Of a DNA stretch of 64,000 nt, positions 26,327 through 35,085 are shown piece after piece; within the stretch, counting starts at the first letter, position 1, and every line of letters begins with the position of its first letter. Where the stretch lies: positions 372,001 to 436,000 of the forward strand of contig NZ_VIGV01000001.1 of the NCBI RefSeq assembly GCF_007858445.1, in the 5' to 3' direction. A program made the position numbers and the translations under genes. This stretch comes from Tsukamurella sputi (GTDB taxonomy: Bacteria; Actinomycetota; Actinomycetes; Mycobacteriales; Mycobacteriaceae). Below the pieces are notes generated by a model that did not search any database, had not been told where the DNA came from, and saw only the letters and a list, made by a program, of their open reading frames with translations.

Positions 26327-26970
26327 GATCCTCCTGGGTTCACGGTCTTGTCCGGTGCCGGGCGGCTCTGGTACAGAGCGCGCTTGGCGATGTACTGCAC
26401 CACGCCGTCGGGCACCAGGTACCAGACGGGCCGTCCGGCGTCGGCACGCGCGCGACATTCGGTCGACGAGATGGCCAGCGCGGGCACCTCCACGAGGAAC
26501 AATCTATCCTTCGGCACGTTCGTCAGGTGATCCGCGCCCAATTGGTAGCCGGGGCGGGAGACGCCGACGAAGGTCGCGAGCCCGAACAGCTCCTCCCAGT
26601 CCTGCCAGCTGAGGATCGACGCGAGCGCATCGGCCCCGGTGATGAAGTACAGATCGGTGTCGGGGTTCTGCCGGTGCAGATCGCGCAGCGTGTCCACGGT
26701 GTAGGTGTCGCCGCCGCGGTCGATGTCCACGCGGCTCACGGAGAAGCGCGGGTTCGAGGCGGTCGCGATCACCGTCATCAGGTACCGGTCCTCGGCGGGC
26801 GTGACTTCGCTCTTCTGCCAGGGTCGACCGGTCGGGACGAAGATCACCTCGTCGAGGTCGAACCGGTCCGCGACCTCACTCGCGGCCACGAGGTGGCCGT
26901 GGTGGATCGGGTCGAAGGTCCCACCCATGACGCCCACGCGGCGACGCCCGGCGGTGCTGGACTCACGCAT
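26323..26970 (-). CDS. nadD: Nicotinate-nucleotide adenylyltransferase
   Basis: A 215-residue nucleotidyltransferase making deamido-NAD from nicotinate mononucleotide and ATP. The signature [12 protein letters not shown] (residues about 16-27) and the C-terminal ISSTECR motif are intact. It is the first gene of a five-gene operon nadD-rsfS-gpgP-octT-degV, joined throughout by 1- or 4-bp overlaps. The ATG at 26970 has TAGGAT 8 nt upstream within a 31-bp gap, pointing to a leaderless operon mRNA. Confidence 0.95.
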   Translation of the reverse strand: MRESSTAGRRRVGVMGGTFDPIHHGHLVAASEVADRFDLDEVIFVPTGRPWQKSEVTPAEDRYLMTVIATASNPRFSVSRVDIDRGGDTYTVDTLRDLHRQNPDTDLYFITGADALASILSWQDWEELFGLATFVGVSRPGYQLGADHLTNVPKDRLFLVEVPALAISSTECRARADAGRPVWYLVPDGVVQYIAKRALYQSRPAPDKTVNPGGS

Positions 26971-26978
26971 AACGGTCC

Positions 26979-26984
26979 ATCCTA
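26979..26984 (-). promoter_or_regulatory. Candidate -10 (TAGGAT), leaderless nadD operon
   Basis: Minus-strand TAGGAT separated by 8 nt from the nadD ATG, in the gap below the VWA gene. Confidence 0.5.
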
Positions 26985-27001
26985 TGCACCCCGCCCGCGG
27001 G

Positions 27002-28492
27002 TCAGACGGGCAGCAGGCGCCCGATGACCTCGGCCAGCTGCCCCGCGGTGCGGCACTCGTACATGTCGATGAGCCGCCCGTACTTGTCCGCCACGGAGTC
27101 GCCCGTCCCCCACGACGCTCTCCGCTCGGGGTTGAGCCAGAAGGCGTGGCGTGCCTTGTCGACGAGCTCGTCGAGCTCCGCCAGTGCCGGATCGGTGTGG
27201 TTCGAGCGGGCGTCGCCGAGGATCAGGAGCGTCCCGCGGTGGGTCACCGCATCCGGGAAGTCGCGGACGAAGGTGCGTAGCACGTTGCCGTAGTCGGAGC
27301 CGCCGAAGCGCGCGACATCGGTCTCGCGGATCACCCGGTCGAACATGTCGACCACGGTGTCCACCGTCAACGTGCGCGACGGGTCGATGTAGTCGGTGAT
27401 CTCGTCCACCGAGTCGACGAAGCCGAAGACCCGGATCTTGGAGAACTCGGCGCTGAGCGCGTGCGTGAGCAGCAGCGTGAAGTTGGAGAAGCCCGCGACG
27501 GAGCCGGACAGGTCGCACAGCAGCACGAGCTCGGGCTTGGTGGGCCGGGGTCGACGGTGCGCCAGATCGATCGGCACGCCGCCCGTCGACATCGACTTGC
27601 GCAGTGTGCGCCGCAGGTCGATGGGGCCGCGACGGGCCCGGCGGCGGCGCACCAGCAGCCGCGTCGAGAGCTGGCGGGCGAGCGGCCGCACCGTCTGCTC
27701 CATGCGATGCAGCTCGGTGCGGGTGGCGGCGAAGAAGGCCACGTTCTCGGGCAGCTGCGGCGCGGCGTACTGCGCGACGGCCTCGGGTCCCCGTCGCGCC
27801 GCCATGGCGACGGAGGTGAGCTCCTGCACCCGTTCGGTGAGCCCCGCGACCCTGGACCGCGCGACGCGGCGGGCGGACTCGTACTCGAAGCTGCCGGGCG
27901 CGGCGCCGTCCTCGCCCGCGGCGGCGAGAAGGCCGTTCGCGATGGCGGCGATGAGCGTCTGCGGGTTGAGCGCTTTGAGCGCCTGGTACGAGGAGAAGGC
28001 AGTGCCGGTGGCCGACTGGTACTCGCCGAGCTGCTCGACGATCTGGCTGGCGATGCCGTCGTGGTCTCCGCCTGCCACGAGGGCGGCGACGGCCTCCTGG
28101 CGCAGCGCCTCGCGCACCGCGTCGGGATCGGGCGGTGTATCGGCCGCGGGCATCTTCAGGGGGTCGACCTGGTCCGGTGCGTCTCCGGGCACCCCGGAGC
28201 AGCCGCCCGGTCCGCCTTGGCCGGTGCCTCCGGCGTCGCCGTCGGCACCGAAGCCCCCGCGGACGGGGAAGTACAGGTCGAAGATGACGTCGAAGGTCTT
28301 GCGGTGCATCTGTTCGCGCAGCAGCACGGCGGCCAGCCCCTCGCGGAGCTGGCTGCGATCGGTGAGGTCGAGCACCGTCAGCACCTCGGCGGCGGTGATC
28401 GCCTCGCCGGGGCCGATGGCCATGCCCCGCTCGCGCAGCGTCCGCACGAAGGCGTGCAGATGCTGATCGAGCGGGGTGCCGGCGGTCGTCAT
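27002..28492 (-). CDS. VWA domain-containing CoxE-like protein
   Basis: A 496-residue protein with a helical, Gly-rich N-terminal half and a C-terminal von Willebrand A domain. The MIDAS metal site DLSGS is near residue 327 ([17 protein letters not shown]), and the domain continues through [11 protein letters not shown] and GGSDYGNVL. Such proteins work with a MoxR AAA+ ATPase, encoded immediately upstream, as a chaperone or metal-insertion module for an unidentified client. Corresponds in order to M. tuberculosis Rv2425c. Confidence 0.88.
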   Translation of the reverse strand: MTTAGTPLDQHLHAFVRTLRERGMAIGPGEAITAAEVLTVLDLTDRSQLREGLAAVLLREQMHRKTFDVIFDLYFPVRGGFGADGDAGGTGQGGPGGCSGVPGDAPDQVDPLKMPAADTPPDPDAVREALRQEAVAALVAGGDHDGIASQIVEQLGEYQSATGTAFSSYQALKALNPQTLIAAIANGLLAAAGEDGAAPGSFEYESARRVARSRVAGLTERVQELTSVAMAARRGPEAVAQYAAPQLPENVAFFAATRTELHRMEQTVRPLARQLSTRLLVRRRRARRGPIDLRRTLRKSMSTGGVPIDLAHRRPRPTKPELVLLCDLSGSVAGFSNFTLLLTHALSAEFSKIRVFGFVDSVDEITDYIDPSRTLTVDTVVDMFDRVIRETDVARFGGSDYGNVLRTFVRDFPDAVTHRGTLLILGDARSNHTDPALAELDELVDKARHAFWLNPERRASWGTGDSVADKYGRLIDMYECRTAGQLAEVIGRLLPV

Positions 28493-29404
28493 CTACAGGC
28501 CCAGCGCCGTGGCGGCGGTCTCGATGTCGATCTGGTGCTTGAGCACCACGCCGAGCGTCGAACGGAGCGCCGCCTTGTCGATGGAACCGCTGGCGCTGCC
28601 GGTGACGCCGAGCGCGAGCAGGGTGCGGCACCAGTCGAGCGTCTCCGAGACCGAGGGCTTCTTCTTCAGGTCCAGACCGCGCAGTGTCGAGATGACGCGG
28701 AGCAGCTGCTGCGCGACCTCCGTCGGCAGGTCGGGGACGCGGCTGCGGATGATCGACAGTTCCAGCTCGGCGTCGGGGAAGTCGATGTGCAGGTAGAGGC
28801 AGCGGCGCTTGAGGGCCTCCGACAGCTCTCGAGTCGCGTTGGAGGTGAGGAAGACCAGCGGCTTGCGCACGGCGGTGATGGTCCCCAACTCCGGCACCGT
28901 GACCGCGTAATCGGACAGCACCTCGAGCAGCAGCCCCTCGAACTCGAGGTCCGCCTTGTCGGCCTCGTCGATGAGCAGCACCGACGGCCCGTCCTCGCGG
29001 ACGGCCTGCAGCAGCGGGCGCGGGAGGAGGAACTCCTCGGAGAAGACGTCCTCCTTGGTCTCGTCCCAGTCCCCACTCGCACCGGCGGAGCCTGCGGACT
29101 GGATCCGCAGGATCTGCTTGGCGTGGTTCCACTCGTAGAGTGCGCGCGCCTCGTCGATGCCCTCGTAGCACTGCAGGCGCACGAACCGCGCCTCGCGGGC
29201 CTGCGCACACGCGCGGGCCAGTTCGGTCTTCCCGACGCCCGCGGGGCCTTCGACGAGGAGCGGCTTGCCGAGCTTGTCGGCGAGGAAGACGGCGGTGGCC
29301 GTCGCCACGGACGGGATGTAGCCCGTCTCGCGGAGAGCGGCGGCCACGTCGTCGACGCTGGTGAACAGGGCCGTGGGAGCCGGGGTGGCGGCGAGAGTAC
29401 TCAG
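28493..29404 (-). CDS. MoxR-family AAA+ ATPase
   Basis: A MoxR ATPase of about 300 residues. Walker A is VEGPAGVGKTEL, followed by RLQCYEGIDEARALYEWN and Walker B VLLIDEADKADL, then sensor 1 LTSNATREL. The start is odd: the conserved N-terminus (LFTSVDDVAAALRETGYIPS) has no ATG, GTG or TTG in frame just upstream. A CTG at 29404 overlaps the preceding stop (CTGA) and has GGAAGG 7 nt upstream, so it is used here; a GTG at 29347 would give a 284-residue protein missing about 19 residues. It is coupled to the VWA partner downstream. Confidence 0.85.
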   Translation of the reverse strand: MSTLAATPAPTALFTSVDDVAAALRETGYIPSVATATAVFLADKLGKPLLVEGPAGVGKTELARACAQAREARFVRLQCYEGIDEARALYEWNHAKQILRIQSAGSAGASGDWDETKEDVFSEEFLLPRPLLQAVREDGPSVLLIDEADKADLEFEGLLLEVLSDYAVTVPELGTITAVRKPLVFLTSNATRELSEALKRRCLYLHIDFPDAELELSIIRSRVPDLPTEVAQQLLRVISTLRGLDLKKKPSVSETLDWCRTLLALGVTGSASGSIDKAALRSTLGVVLKHQIDIETAATALGL

Positions 29405-29853
29405 AGTGCTGCCTTCCGTTTGAGGACCTCCTTCGTGAAGCCCTTCGACGCGATCTCTGCAGACATCTTCACACCCTTCTTCACGACGAAGCCGGGCAGC
29501 TTGATCTTGAGGTCGATGTTCATATCGCACAGGACGTGCACCTTGTCGTCGCCGAGGGGCGTGAGCTGGTAGTACCCGCCCTGCGAGCGCACGGCCATGC
29601 CCTCACCGTCGGACTGCCACGCGACGCGCGTCTCCGGCGTGAACTCGTACCGGAACCGCATGCTGTCGCTGATGCCGACCATGCCGGCCTCCACCTCGAC
29701 GACGCTCGGGTTGCCCGCGGCGTCGCGTTCGACGACCGTCACGCTCTTGTGCGAGGACGACCACGCGGGCAGGGATTCGACGTCCAGCAGCGTCGCGTAG
29801 GCGAGCGCCGCCGGCGCGTCGATCTCGAACTCGACCTTCTCATTGATTGCCAT
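29401..29853 (-). CDS. SRPBCC (START-like) family protein, copy 1
   Basis: A 150-residue SRPBCC/polyketide-cyclase-fold protein with a hydrophobic ligand cavity expected from the fold. It starts MAINEKVEFEIDAPAALAYATLLDVESLPAWSS and ends LPGFVVKKGVKMSAEIASKG. It is a clear paralogue of the next gene upstream, sharing the MAINE start, WSS-H and GFVVKKG blocks. Its ATG is separated from TACATT by 6 nt (leaderless layout). The stop overlaps the proposed CTG start of the MoxR gene. No enzymatic role is assigned. Confidence 0.75.
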   Translation of the reverse strand: MAINEKVEFEIDAPAALAYATLLDVESLPAWSSSHKSVTVVERDAAGNPSVVEVEAGMVGISDSMRFRYEFTPETRVAWQSDGEGMAVRSQGGYYQLTPLGDDKVHVLCDMNIDLKIKLPGFVVKKGVKMSAEIASKGFTKEVLKRKAAL

Positions 29854-29859
29854 TGCAAC

Positions 29860-29865
29860 AATGTA
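29860..29865 (-). promoter_or_regulatory. Candidate -10 (TACATT), leaderless SRPBCC copy 1
   Basis: Minus-strand TACATT separated by 6 nt from the ATG at 29853; it would also drive the MoxR-VWA pair. Confidence 0.5.
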
Positions 29866-29908
29866 GCCGGGCTCTCCCGGCCGCCGACGGGCGAGCCCGT
29901 CCCCGAAG

Positions 29909-30355
29909 TCAGGCGTTCTTGCGCTTCATGACCTCTTTGGTCAGGCCGTTCTTGATGATGTCCATGGCGAGCTTGATGCCCTTCTTCACCACGAAGCCCG
30001 GGGCCTTGACCTTGGGGTCGAGGTACATCGTGACCTTGACGTGCGTCTGGTCGTCGCCCTTGGGCGAGAGCTCGTAGATGCCGCCCTGGCTGCGGACGGC
30101 GGTGCCCTCGTTGCGGGTGTCCCACTTGCAGCTGACGTCGGTGAAGACGTAGTCGAAGGTCAGGTTGTCGCTGAACATCATGAGCCCGACGGAGGCGTCG
30201 ACCACGCTGGGCCGGCCGTTCGCGTCGCGCTCGATGACCTTGACGTTGCTGTGCGCCGACGACCAATCCGGCAGGGCCTCGACGTCGGCGAGCGTGTCGA
30301 GGACCAGCGTGACCGGGGCGTCGATGTCGAATTCGAGGGACTCGTTGATAGCCAT
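29909..30355 (-). CDS. SRPBCC (START-like) family protein, copy 2
   Basis: A 148-residue tandem paralogue of the neighbouring SRPBCC gene (MAINESLEFDIDAPVTLVLDT ... APGFVVKKGIKLAMDIIKNG). The pair probably arose by duplication. The fold binds lipids or other hydrophobic ligands; a lipid-transfer or ligand-sensing role is possible but unproven. The ATG at 30355 lies 6 nt after a minus-strand TAGGTT, so it appears to have its own leaderless promoter. Confidence 0.75.
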   Translation of the reverse strand: MAINESLEFDIDAPVTLVLDTLADVEALPDWSSAHSNVKVIERDANGRPSVVDASVGLMMFSDNLTFDYVFTDVSCKWDTRNEGTAVRSQGGIYELSPKGDDQTHVKVTMYLDPKVKAPGFVVKKGIKLAMDIIKNGLTKEVMKRKNA

Positions 30356-30361
30356 GGCGAC

Positions 30362-30367
30362 AACCTA
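30362..30367 (-). promoter_or_regulatory. Candidate -10 (TAGGTT), leaderless SRPBCC copy 2
   Basis: Minus-strand TAGGTT separated by 6 nt from the ATG at 30355. Confidence 0.5.
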
Positions 30368-30401
30368 CCCCCGACGGCACCGCGGTCCGGCCGGGTCGGG
30401 A

Positions 30402-31676
30402 TTACCGGGGACGAACGTGTCCGTCGCCCCAGGCGATCCACTTGGTGGAGGTGAGTTCCGGCAGCCCCATCGGGCCGCGCGCGTGCAGCTTCTGGGTGGA
30501 GATGCCGATCTCGGCGCCGAAGCCGAACTGCTCGCCGTCGGTGAACGCGGTGGACGCGTTGACCATCACGGCGGCCGCGTCGACGCGGGTGGTGAAGGCC
30601 CGGGCCGCGGCGAGGTCGCCGGTGACGATCGCCTCGGTGTGCCCGGTGCCGTAGCGGTCGATGTGCTCGATCGCCTCGTCCATCCCGTCGACGATCTTCA
30701 CCGCGACGTCCAGGCTGAGGTACTCGTCGGCCCAGTCCTCTTCGGTCGCAGGCACCATCGAGGCCTCGTCGCCGTGCACGATCACGCCCTCGGCCTGGAA
30801 GGTGCTCAGCAGCCTGGGCAGGAAGCTCTCGCGCAGCGCGGCGTCGACGAGGATCGTCTCCGCTGTGTTGCACACACTGGGCCGCCGGGTCTTGGCGTTG
30901 ATCACGATCCGCTCGGCCATGTCGAGGTCGGCATCGGCGTGGACGTAGACGTGGCAGTTGCCGGTGCCCGTCTCGATGGTGGGCACGGTCGCATCGCGCA
31001 CCACGGCCGCGATGAGCCCGGCGCCGCCGCGCGGGATGACGACGTCGACGAGGCCGCGCGCCCGGATCAGGGCGGTGACGCTGGCGCGGGACTCGGCGGA
31101 GAGCAGTGCGACGGCGTCGGGCGTGATGCCCGACGCCGCCAGGGACTCGCGCAGGATCTCGACGAGTGCCGCGTTCGACGACGCGGCCGAGCCGGAGCCG
31201 CGCAGCAGGACCGCGTTGCCGGACTTGAGCGTCAGGCCGAACGCGTCGACGGTGACGTTCGGCCGCGCCTCGTAGACGATGCCGACCACGCCGAGCGGCA
31301 CGGCGACCTGACGGAGCTCCAGGCCGTTGGGCAGCGTGGATCCGCGTAGCACGTTCCCGACGGGGTCCGGCAGCCCGGCGACCTGGCGCAGGCCGGACGC
31401 GATGCCGTCGATACGGGCGGCGTTGAGGGCGAGCCGGTCGATCAGCGACTCCTCGGTGACGGCGGTACGGGCCCGCTCGACGTCCTCGCTGTTGGCGGCG
31501 AGGATCCGGTCCTTGGCGGCCAGCAGCGCGTCAGCGGCGGCGTGCAGCGCGGCGTTCTTCTGCTCCGTGGTCAGCGTGATCAGCTGTTTCGAGGCGGCGC
31601 GGGCGGCGCGGGCCGCCTCCTCGACCGCGGTGGTCGCGGTCTGCAGTTCGGCGTCCTGGGCGGTGGGCGTGCTCAT
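30402..31676 (-). CDS. proA: Gamma-glutamyl phosphate reductase
   Basis: A 424-residue NADPH-dependent reductase, second step of proline synthesis (gamma-glutamyl phosphate to glutamate semialdehyde). The aldehyde-dehydrogenase-like core shows [18 protein letters not shown], and the catalytic Cys is in [14 protein letters not shown]. Length is normal. The partner kinase gene proB is not in the window. TATTCT ends 6 nt before the ATG at 31676 and divergent from the HNH nuclease promoter, again a leaderless layout. Confidence 0.95.
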   Translation of the reverse strand: MSTPTAQDAELQTATTAVEEAARAARAASKQLITLTTEQKNAALHAAADALLAAKDRILAANSEDVERARTAVTEESLIDRLALNAARIDGIASGLRQVAGLPDPVGNVLRGSTLPNGLELRQVAVPLGVVGIVYEARPNVTVDAFGLTLKSGNAVLLRGSGSAASSNAALVEILRESLAASGITPDAVALLSAESRASVTALIRARGLVDVVIPRGGAGLIAAVVRDATVPTIETGTGNCHVYVHADADLDMAERIVINAKTRRPSVCNTAETILVDAALRESFLPRLLSTFQAEGVIVHGDEASMVPATEEDWADEYLSLDVAVKIVDGMDEAIEHIDRYGTGHTEAIVTGDLAAARAFTTRVDAAAVMVNASTAFTDGEQFGFGAEIGISTQKLHARGPMGLPELTSTKWIAWGDGHVRPR

Positions 31677-31682
31677 GATCCG

Positions 31683-31688
31683 AGAATA
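31683..31688 (-). promoter_or_regulatory. Candidate -10 (TATTCT), leaderless proA
   Basis: Minus-strand TATTCT separated by 6 nt from the proA ATG. Confidence 0.5.
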
Positions 31689-31719
31689 CGGGGCGGCAGG
31701 AATCGTCAGTGCGCGGTGT

Positions 31720-31725
31720 TAGGTT
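31720..31725 (+). promoter_or_regulatory. Candidate -10 (TAGGTT), leaderless HNH gene
   Basis: TAGGTT separated by 6 nt from the GTG at 31732; divergent from the proA element 31 bp away. Confidence 0.5.
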
Positions 31726-31731
31726 GCGCTC

Positions 31732-32463
31732 GTGTCCCGCCGGAGAAGTGCCCGCAGCCTGTCCCGGCAGGCGTGGATCTCGTTGATCCTGGTCGTCGCG
31801 ACCGCGGTCTTCGTGGCCGTCGGAGTGCTCCGCGATCGGTCGGCCGCGGAGCCCTCCTCCGGTCCTGCCGCGCCGTCCGGAACCGCGTCCGACGGTGCGC
31901 CGCTCGCGGGAGTCCGGATCGTCGCCGCACGGGAGCGCGCCCCGCAGCCCTATCGGCGGGCGGCGTTCGGCCAGGCGTGGACCGATGACCAGTCGGCACC
32001 GCTCGGCCACAACGGCTGCGACACCCGCAACGACGTGCTCGACCGGGATCTGAGGGACAAGACCTACGTCCGCACGTCGGGCTGCCCGAACGCCGTGGCG
32101 ACGGGCACCCTGGTCGACCCGTACAGCGGCACCACCATGCGCTTCGAGCGCGGGGCGAAGACCTCCGCCAAGGTCCAGATCGATCACGTGATCGCGCTGG
32201 CCTACGCGTGGGACATGGGCGCCTGGTCGTGGGACGACGCGAAGCGCACCGCCTTCGCCAACGATCCGCGCAACCTGGTCGCGGTGGACGGTCCGGCCAA
32301 CGAGAACAAGCGGGACTCTCCGCCGGGCCGGTGGATGCCGGCCAACGAGCGCTTCCACTGCCAGTACTCGCGCCAGTTCTCCTTCATCGCCCGCGAGTAC
32401 GGCCTGTCGGTCGACCGCTCCTCCGCCGCGGTGATCGACCAGGCCGTGAAGACCTGCGACTGA
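31732..32463 (+). CDS. Exported or membrane-anchored HNH endonuclease (DUF1524/GmrSD C-terminal type)
   Basis: A 243-residue protein. Residues 1-13 are basic and about 14-35 form a single hydrophobic segment (ISLILVVATAVFVAVGVL), so the nuclease domain is probably outside the membrane, either anchored or released. The domain shows the DUF1524 core: QIDHVIALAYAWDMGA with the catalytic His, and DPRNLVAVDGPANENKRD with the Asn-Lys block. No signal-peptidase I site is obvious. Similar small exported nucleases are widespread in Actinobacteria; roles in extracellular DNA use or competition are inferred only. Confidence 0.82.
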   Translation: MSRRRSARSLSRQAWISLILVVATAVFVAVGVLRDRSAAEPSSGPAAPSGTASDGAPLAGVRIVAARERAPQPYRRAAFGQAWTDDQSAPLGHNGCDTRNDVLDRDLRDKTYVRTSGCPNAVATGTLVDPYSGTTMRFERGAKTSAKVQIDHVIALAYAWDMGAWSWDDAKRTAFANDPRNLVAVDGPANENKRDSPPGRWMPANERFHCQYSRQFSFIAREYGLSVDRSSAAVIDQAVKTCD

Positions 32464-32508
32464 CGCCCGCGCGCCGTCATCGGACCCGGCGACCACTCCG
32501 ACCCCGAC

Positions 32509-32534
32509 AAACAAGCATTGCTGCTTGTTTTTTT
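32509..32534 (+). promoter_or_regulatory. AT-rich palindrome upstream of AtuA-type operon (operator or weak terminator)
   Basis: AAACAAGCA (32509-32517) and TGCTTGTTT (32522-32530) form 9-bp arms around TTGC, followed by TTTT. After the HNH gene it could end transcription; 30 bp before the next operon it equally resembles a TetR operator. The stem is AT-rich, which favours an operator. Confidence 0.5.
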
Positions 32535-32559
32535 GTCCCTCGCCTGCCAGAGTGTGGGC

Positions 32560-33336
32560 GTGACCACCTCAGTCCCCGTCTTCGACGCGCTCGAGTCCAC
32601 CTCGGCCGCCGTCGCCGCACTCGCGGATTCGCTCCCCGACTGGTCGATCGCCACTCCCGCCGAGGGGTGGACCGTCGCCCACCAGGTCGCCCACCTGGCC
32701 TGGACCGACGAGGTCTCGCTGGTCGCCGCCACGGACCCCGACGGTTTCACCGCGATCCTGCAGGAGGCGATGAAGGACCCGATGGGCTTCGTCGACGCCG
32801 GTGCGGCCGAGCTCGCGGCCGATCCCGACCTGCGCGCCCGCTGGGATCGCGCCCGCGGAGCGCTCGCCGTCGCCCTCCGGGAGGCCGACCCGGGCACGCA
32901 GCTCCCCTGGTTCGGCCCGCCCATGCGCCCCGCCACGATGGCCAACGCCCGCCTGATGGAGACCTGGGCCCACGGCCTGGACATCGCGGACGCCGCGGGG
33001 GCGGAACTCGACACCCCTGACGCGCTCCCCCACGTCGCCAAGATCGCCTACAAGACCCGCGACTTCGCGTACACGGTGAACGGCGAGACGCCGCCCGCCG
33101 AGCCCTTCGACGTCTTCCTCGTCGCCGCCGACGGCTCCGAGGTCTGCTTCGGTCCGGGTGACGCCGCCCAGCACGTGAACGGCTCGCTCGAGGACTTCTG
33201 CCGCCTCGCGACCCAGCGCATCAACGTCGCCGACACCGATCTCGTCGCGACCGGCGCCGACGCCGCGCACTGGCTGACCATCGCCCAGTGCTTCGCCGGC
33301 GCACCCGGCAGCGGCCGCGCGCCCCACTCGAACTAG
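32560..33336 (+). CDS. TIGR03084-type metal-binding protein (DinB/maleylpyruvate isomerase superfamily)
   Basis: A 258-residue protein of the DinB-like superfamily. The N-terminal bundle contains WTVAHQVAHLAWTDE near residues 42-56 and METWAHGLDIADAAG near residues 135-149, whose histidines resemble the metal ligands of this family. This subfamily is typically found beside AtuA-type genes, as here, where it is first in the operon. GTG 32560 is chosen; a GTG two codons earlier is possible. The reaction is unknown. Confidence 0.75.
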   Translation: MTTSVPVFDALESTSAAVAALADSLPDWSIATPAEGWTVAHQVAHLAWTDEVSLVAATDPDGFTAILQEAMKDPMGFVDAGAAELAADPDLRARWDRARGALAVALREADPGTQLPWFGPPMRPATMANARLMETWAHGLDIADAAGAELDTPDALPHVAKIAYKTRDFAYTVNGETPPAEPFDVFLVAADGSEVCFGPGDAAQHVNGSLEDFCRLATQRINVADTDLVATGADAAHWLTIAQCFAGAPGSGRAPHSN

Positions 33337-33348
33337 GAGAGATCTGCA

Positions 33349-35085
33349 ATGACCCGCACGATCCGGATCGCCAACATCTCCGGCTTCTACGGCGACCGCG
33401 CCGCAGCTCTCGGCGAGATGCTCGCAGGCCCCCGCGTCGACTACATCACCGGCGACTACCTGGCCGAGCTCACCATGCTCATCCTCGGTCGAGACCGGCT
33501 CAAGGACGCCGATCTCGGCTACGCCAAGACCTTCCTCCGGCACCTCACCCCGCACCTGACGACCCTCGCCGAGCGCGGCACCAAGGTGGTCGTCAACGCC
33601 GGCGGCCTCAATCCCGGCGGCCTGGCCGCCGCCGTCGAGAAGGCGGTCGCCGAGTCCGGTACCGACCTCAAAGTCGGCTGGGTCGATGGTGACGATCTCA
33701 TCGCGCGATCCGCCGAGCTCGGCGTGCCGAACGCGGTGACCGCCAACGCCTATCTGGGCGCCTTCGGCATCGCCGAGTGCCTGCGCGCCGGGGCCGACAT
33801 CGTCATCACCGGCCGGGTGACCGACGCCTCCGTGATCGTCGCGCCCGCGATCGCCGAGTTCGGCTGGGAGCGCACCGACTTCGACGCCCTCGCCGGCGCC
33901 GTCGCCGCGGGCCACATCATCGAGTGCGGAACGCAGGCCACGGGCGGCAACTACGCCTTCTTCGACCGCCATCCGATCGAACAGCTCCTGCACCCCGGCT
34001 TCCCCATCGCCGAGGTCGCCGCGGACGGCTCGTTCGCCATCACCAAGCAGCCGGGAACCGGCGGCGTCGTCGAGGTCGGTACCGTCACCGCACAGCTCCT
34101 GTACGAGGTCACCGGCCAGCGCTACGCGAATCCCGATGTGACGCTGCGCCTGGACTCGATGACACTGGTCCAGGACGGCCCGGACCGCGTCACCGTCACC
34201 GGGGTCCGCGGCGAGGCGCCCCCCACCACGACGAAGGTCGCGACCACCACACTGGGAGGCTTCCGCAACGAGGTCACCTTCCTGCTCACGGGGATCGAGA
34301 TCGAGCGCAAGGCCGCGCTCCTCGAGGCGCAGCTGCGGAACGGGCTCGACCCGGCACCGTCGGACCTGCAGTTCCGCCTGGCCCGCACCGATCACCCCGA
34401 CGCCGCCACGGAGGCCGCCGCCACGGCGAGCCTCACGGCCGTCGCGTGGGACGCCGACCCGAACCGCGTCGGCCGGGCCTTCAGCTCCGCCGCCGTCGAG
34501 CTCGCGCTCGCCACCTACCCCGGCGCCTCCCCGACGGCGCCGCCGTCGAGCGGCGGCCCCTACGGCGTCTACCAGGCCGTCTACGTTCCCAACGACGACG
34601 TCCCGCACCGCGCGCACCGGCCGGACGGCACCGTCGTGGAGATCGCGCCGCCGACAGTCACGCAGGACCTTCCGGCCGACCCGTCGCAGCCCGGAGGCGC
34701 ACCGCAGGCCCCCGGCGGCCCGACGGCCCGCGTACCCCTGGGCACAGTCTTCGGCGCCCGCAGCGGCGACAAGGGCGGCAGCGCGAACGTCGGCGTGTGG
34801 GCGGAGTCCGACGAGGCCTACGAATGGCTCCGCAGTAATCTGACCGAACAGGCTCTGCGCGAACTCCTTCCGGAGGCGGCGGAGCTTCCCGTCCGCCGCT
34901 ATGAACTGCCCAACCTCAAGGCCCTCAACTTCGTCATCGAGGACCTGCTCGGCAAGGGCGTCGCGCACGGCTACCGGTTCGACCCGCAGGCCAAGGGCGT
35001 CGGCGAGTGGCTCCGCGGCCGCTACGTCGACCTGCCCGTCGACCTGCTGCCCGCCAGCCACACCACCACGAAGGAGATCGCATGA
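33349..35085 (+). CDS. AtuA family (DUF1446) protein
   Basis: A 578-residue AtuA-family protein. It begins IRIANISGFYGDRAAALGEML and has the repeated ITGRVTDASVIVAPAIAEFGW segment, plus the separate C-terminal module GARSGDKGGSANVGVWAES. In Pseudomonas, AtuA belongs to the citronellol/geraniol (acyclic terpene) pathway, but its reaction is unsettled. ATG 33349 follows AGGAGAG, and the stop overlaps the next gene by 4 bp. In this operon it accompanies a full acyl-CoA dehydrogenase-carboxylase-hydratase set. Confidence 0.88.
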   Translation: MTRTIRIANISGFYGDRAAALGEMLAGPRVDYITGDYLAELTMLILGRDRLKDADLGYAKTFLRHLTPHLTTLAERGTKVVVNAGGLNPGGLAAAVEKAVAESGTDLKVGWVDGDDLIARSAELGVPNAVTANAYLGAFGIAECLRAGADIVITGRVTDASVIVAPAIAEFGWERTDFDALAGAVAAGHIIECGTQATGGNYAFFDRHPIEQLLHPGFPIAEVAADGSFAITKQPGTGGVVEVGTVTAQLLYEVTGQRYANPDVTLRLDSMTLVQDGPDRVTVTGVRGEAPPTTTKVATTTLGGFRNEVTFLLTGIEIERKAALLEAQLRNGLDPAPSDLQFRLARTDHPDAATEAAATASLTAVAWDADPNRVGRAFSSAAVELALATYPGASPTAPPSSGGPYGVYQAVYVPNDDVPHRAHRPDGTVVEIAPPTVTQDLPADPSQPGGAPQAPGGPTARVPLGTVFGARSGDKGGSANVGVWAESDEAYEWLRSNLTEQALRELLPEAAELPVRRYELPNLKALNFVIEDLLGKGVAHGYRFDPQAKGVGEWLRGRYVDLPVDLLPASHTTTKEIA

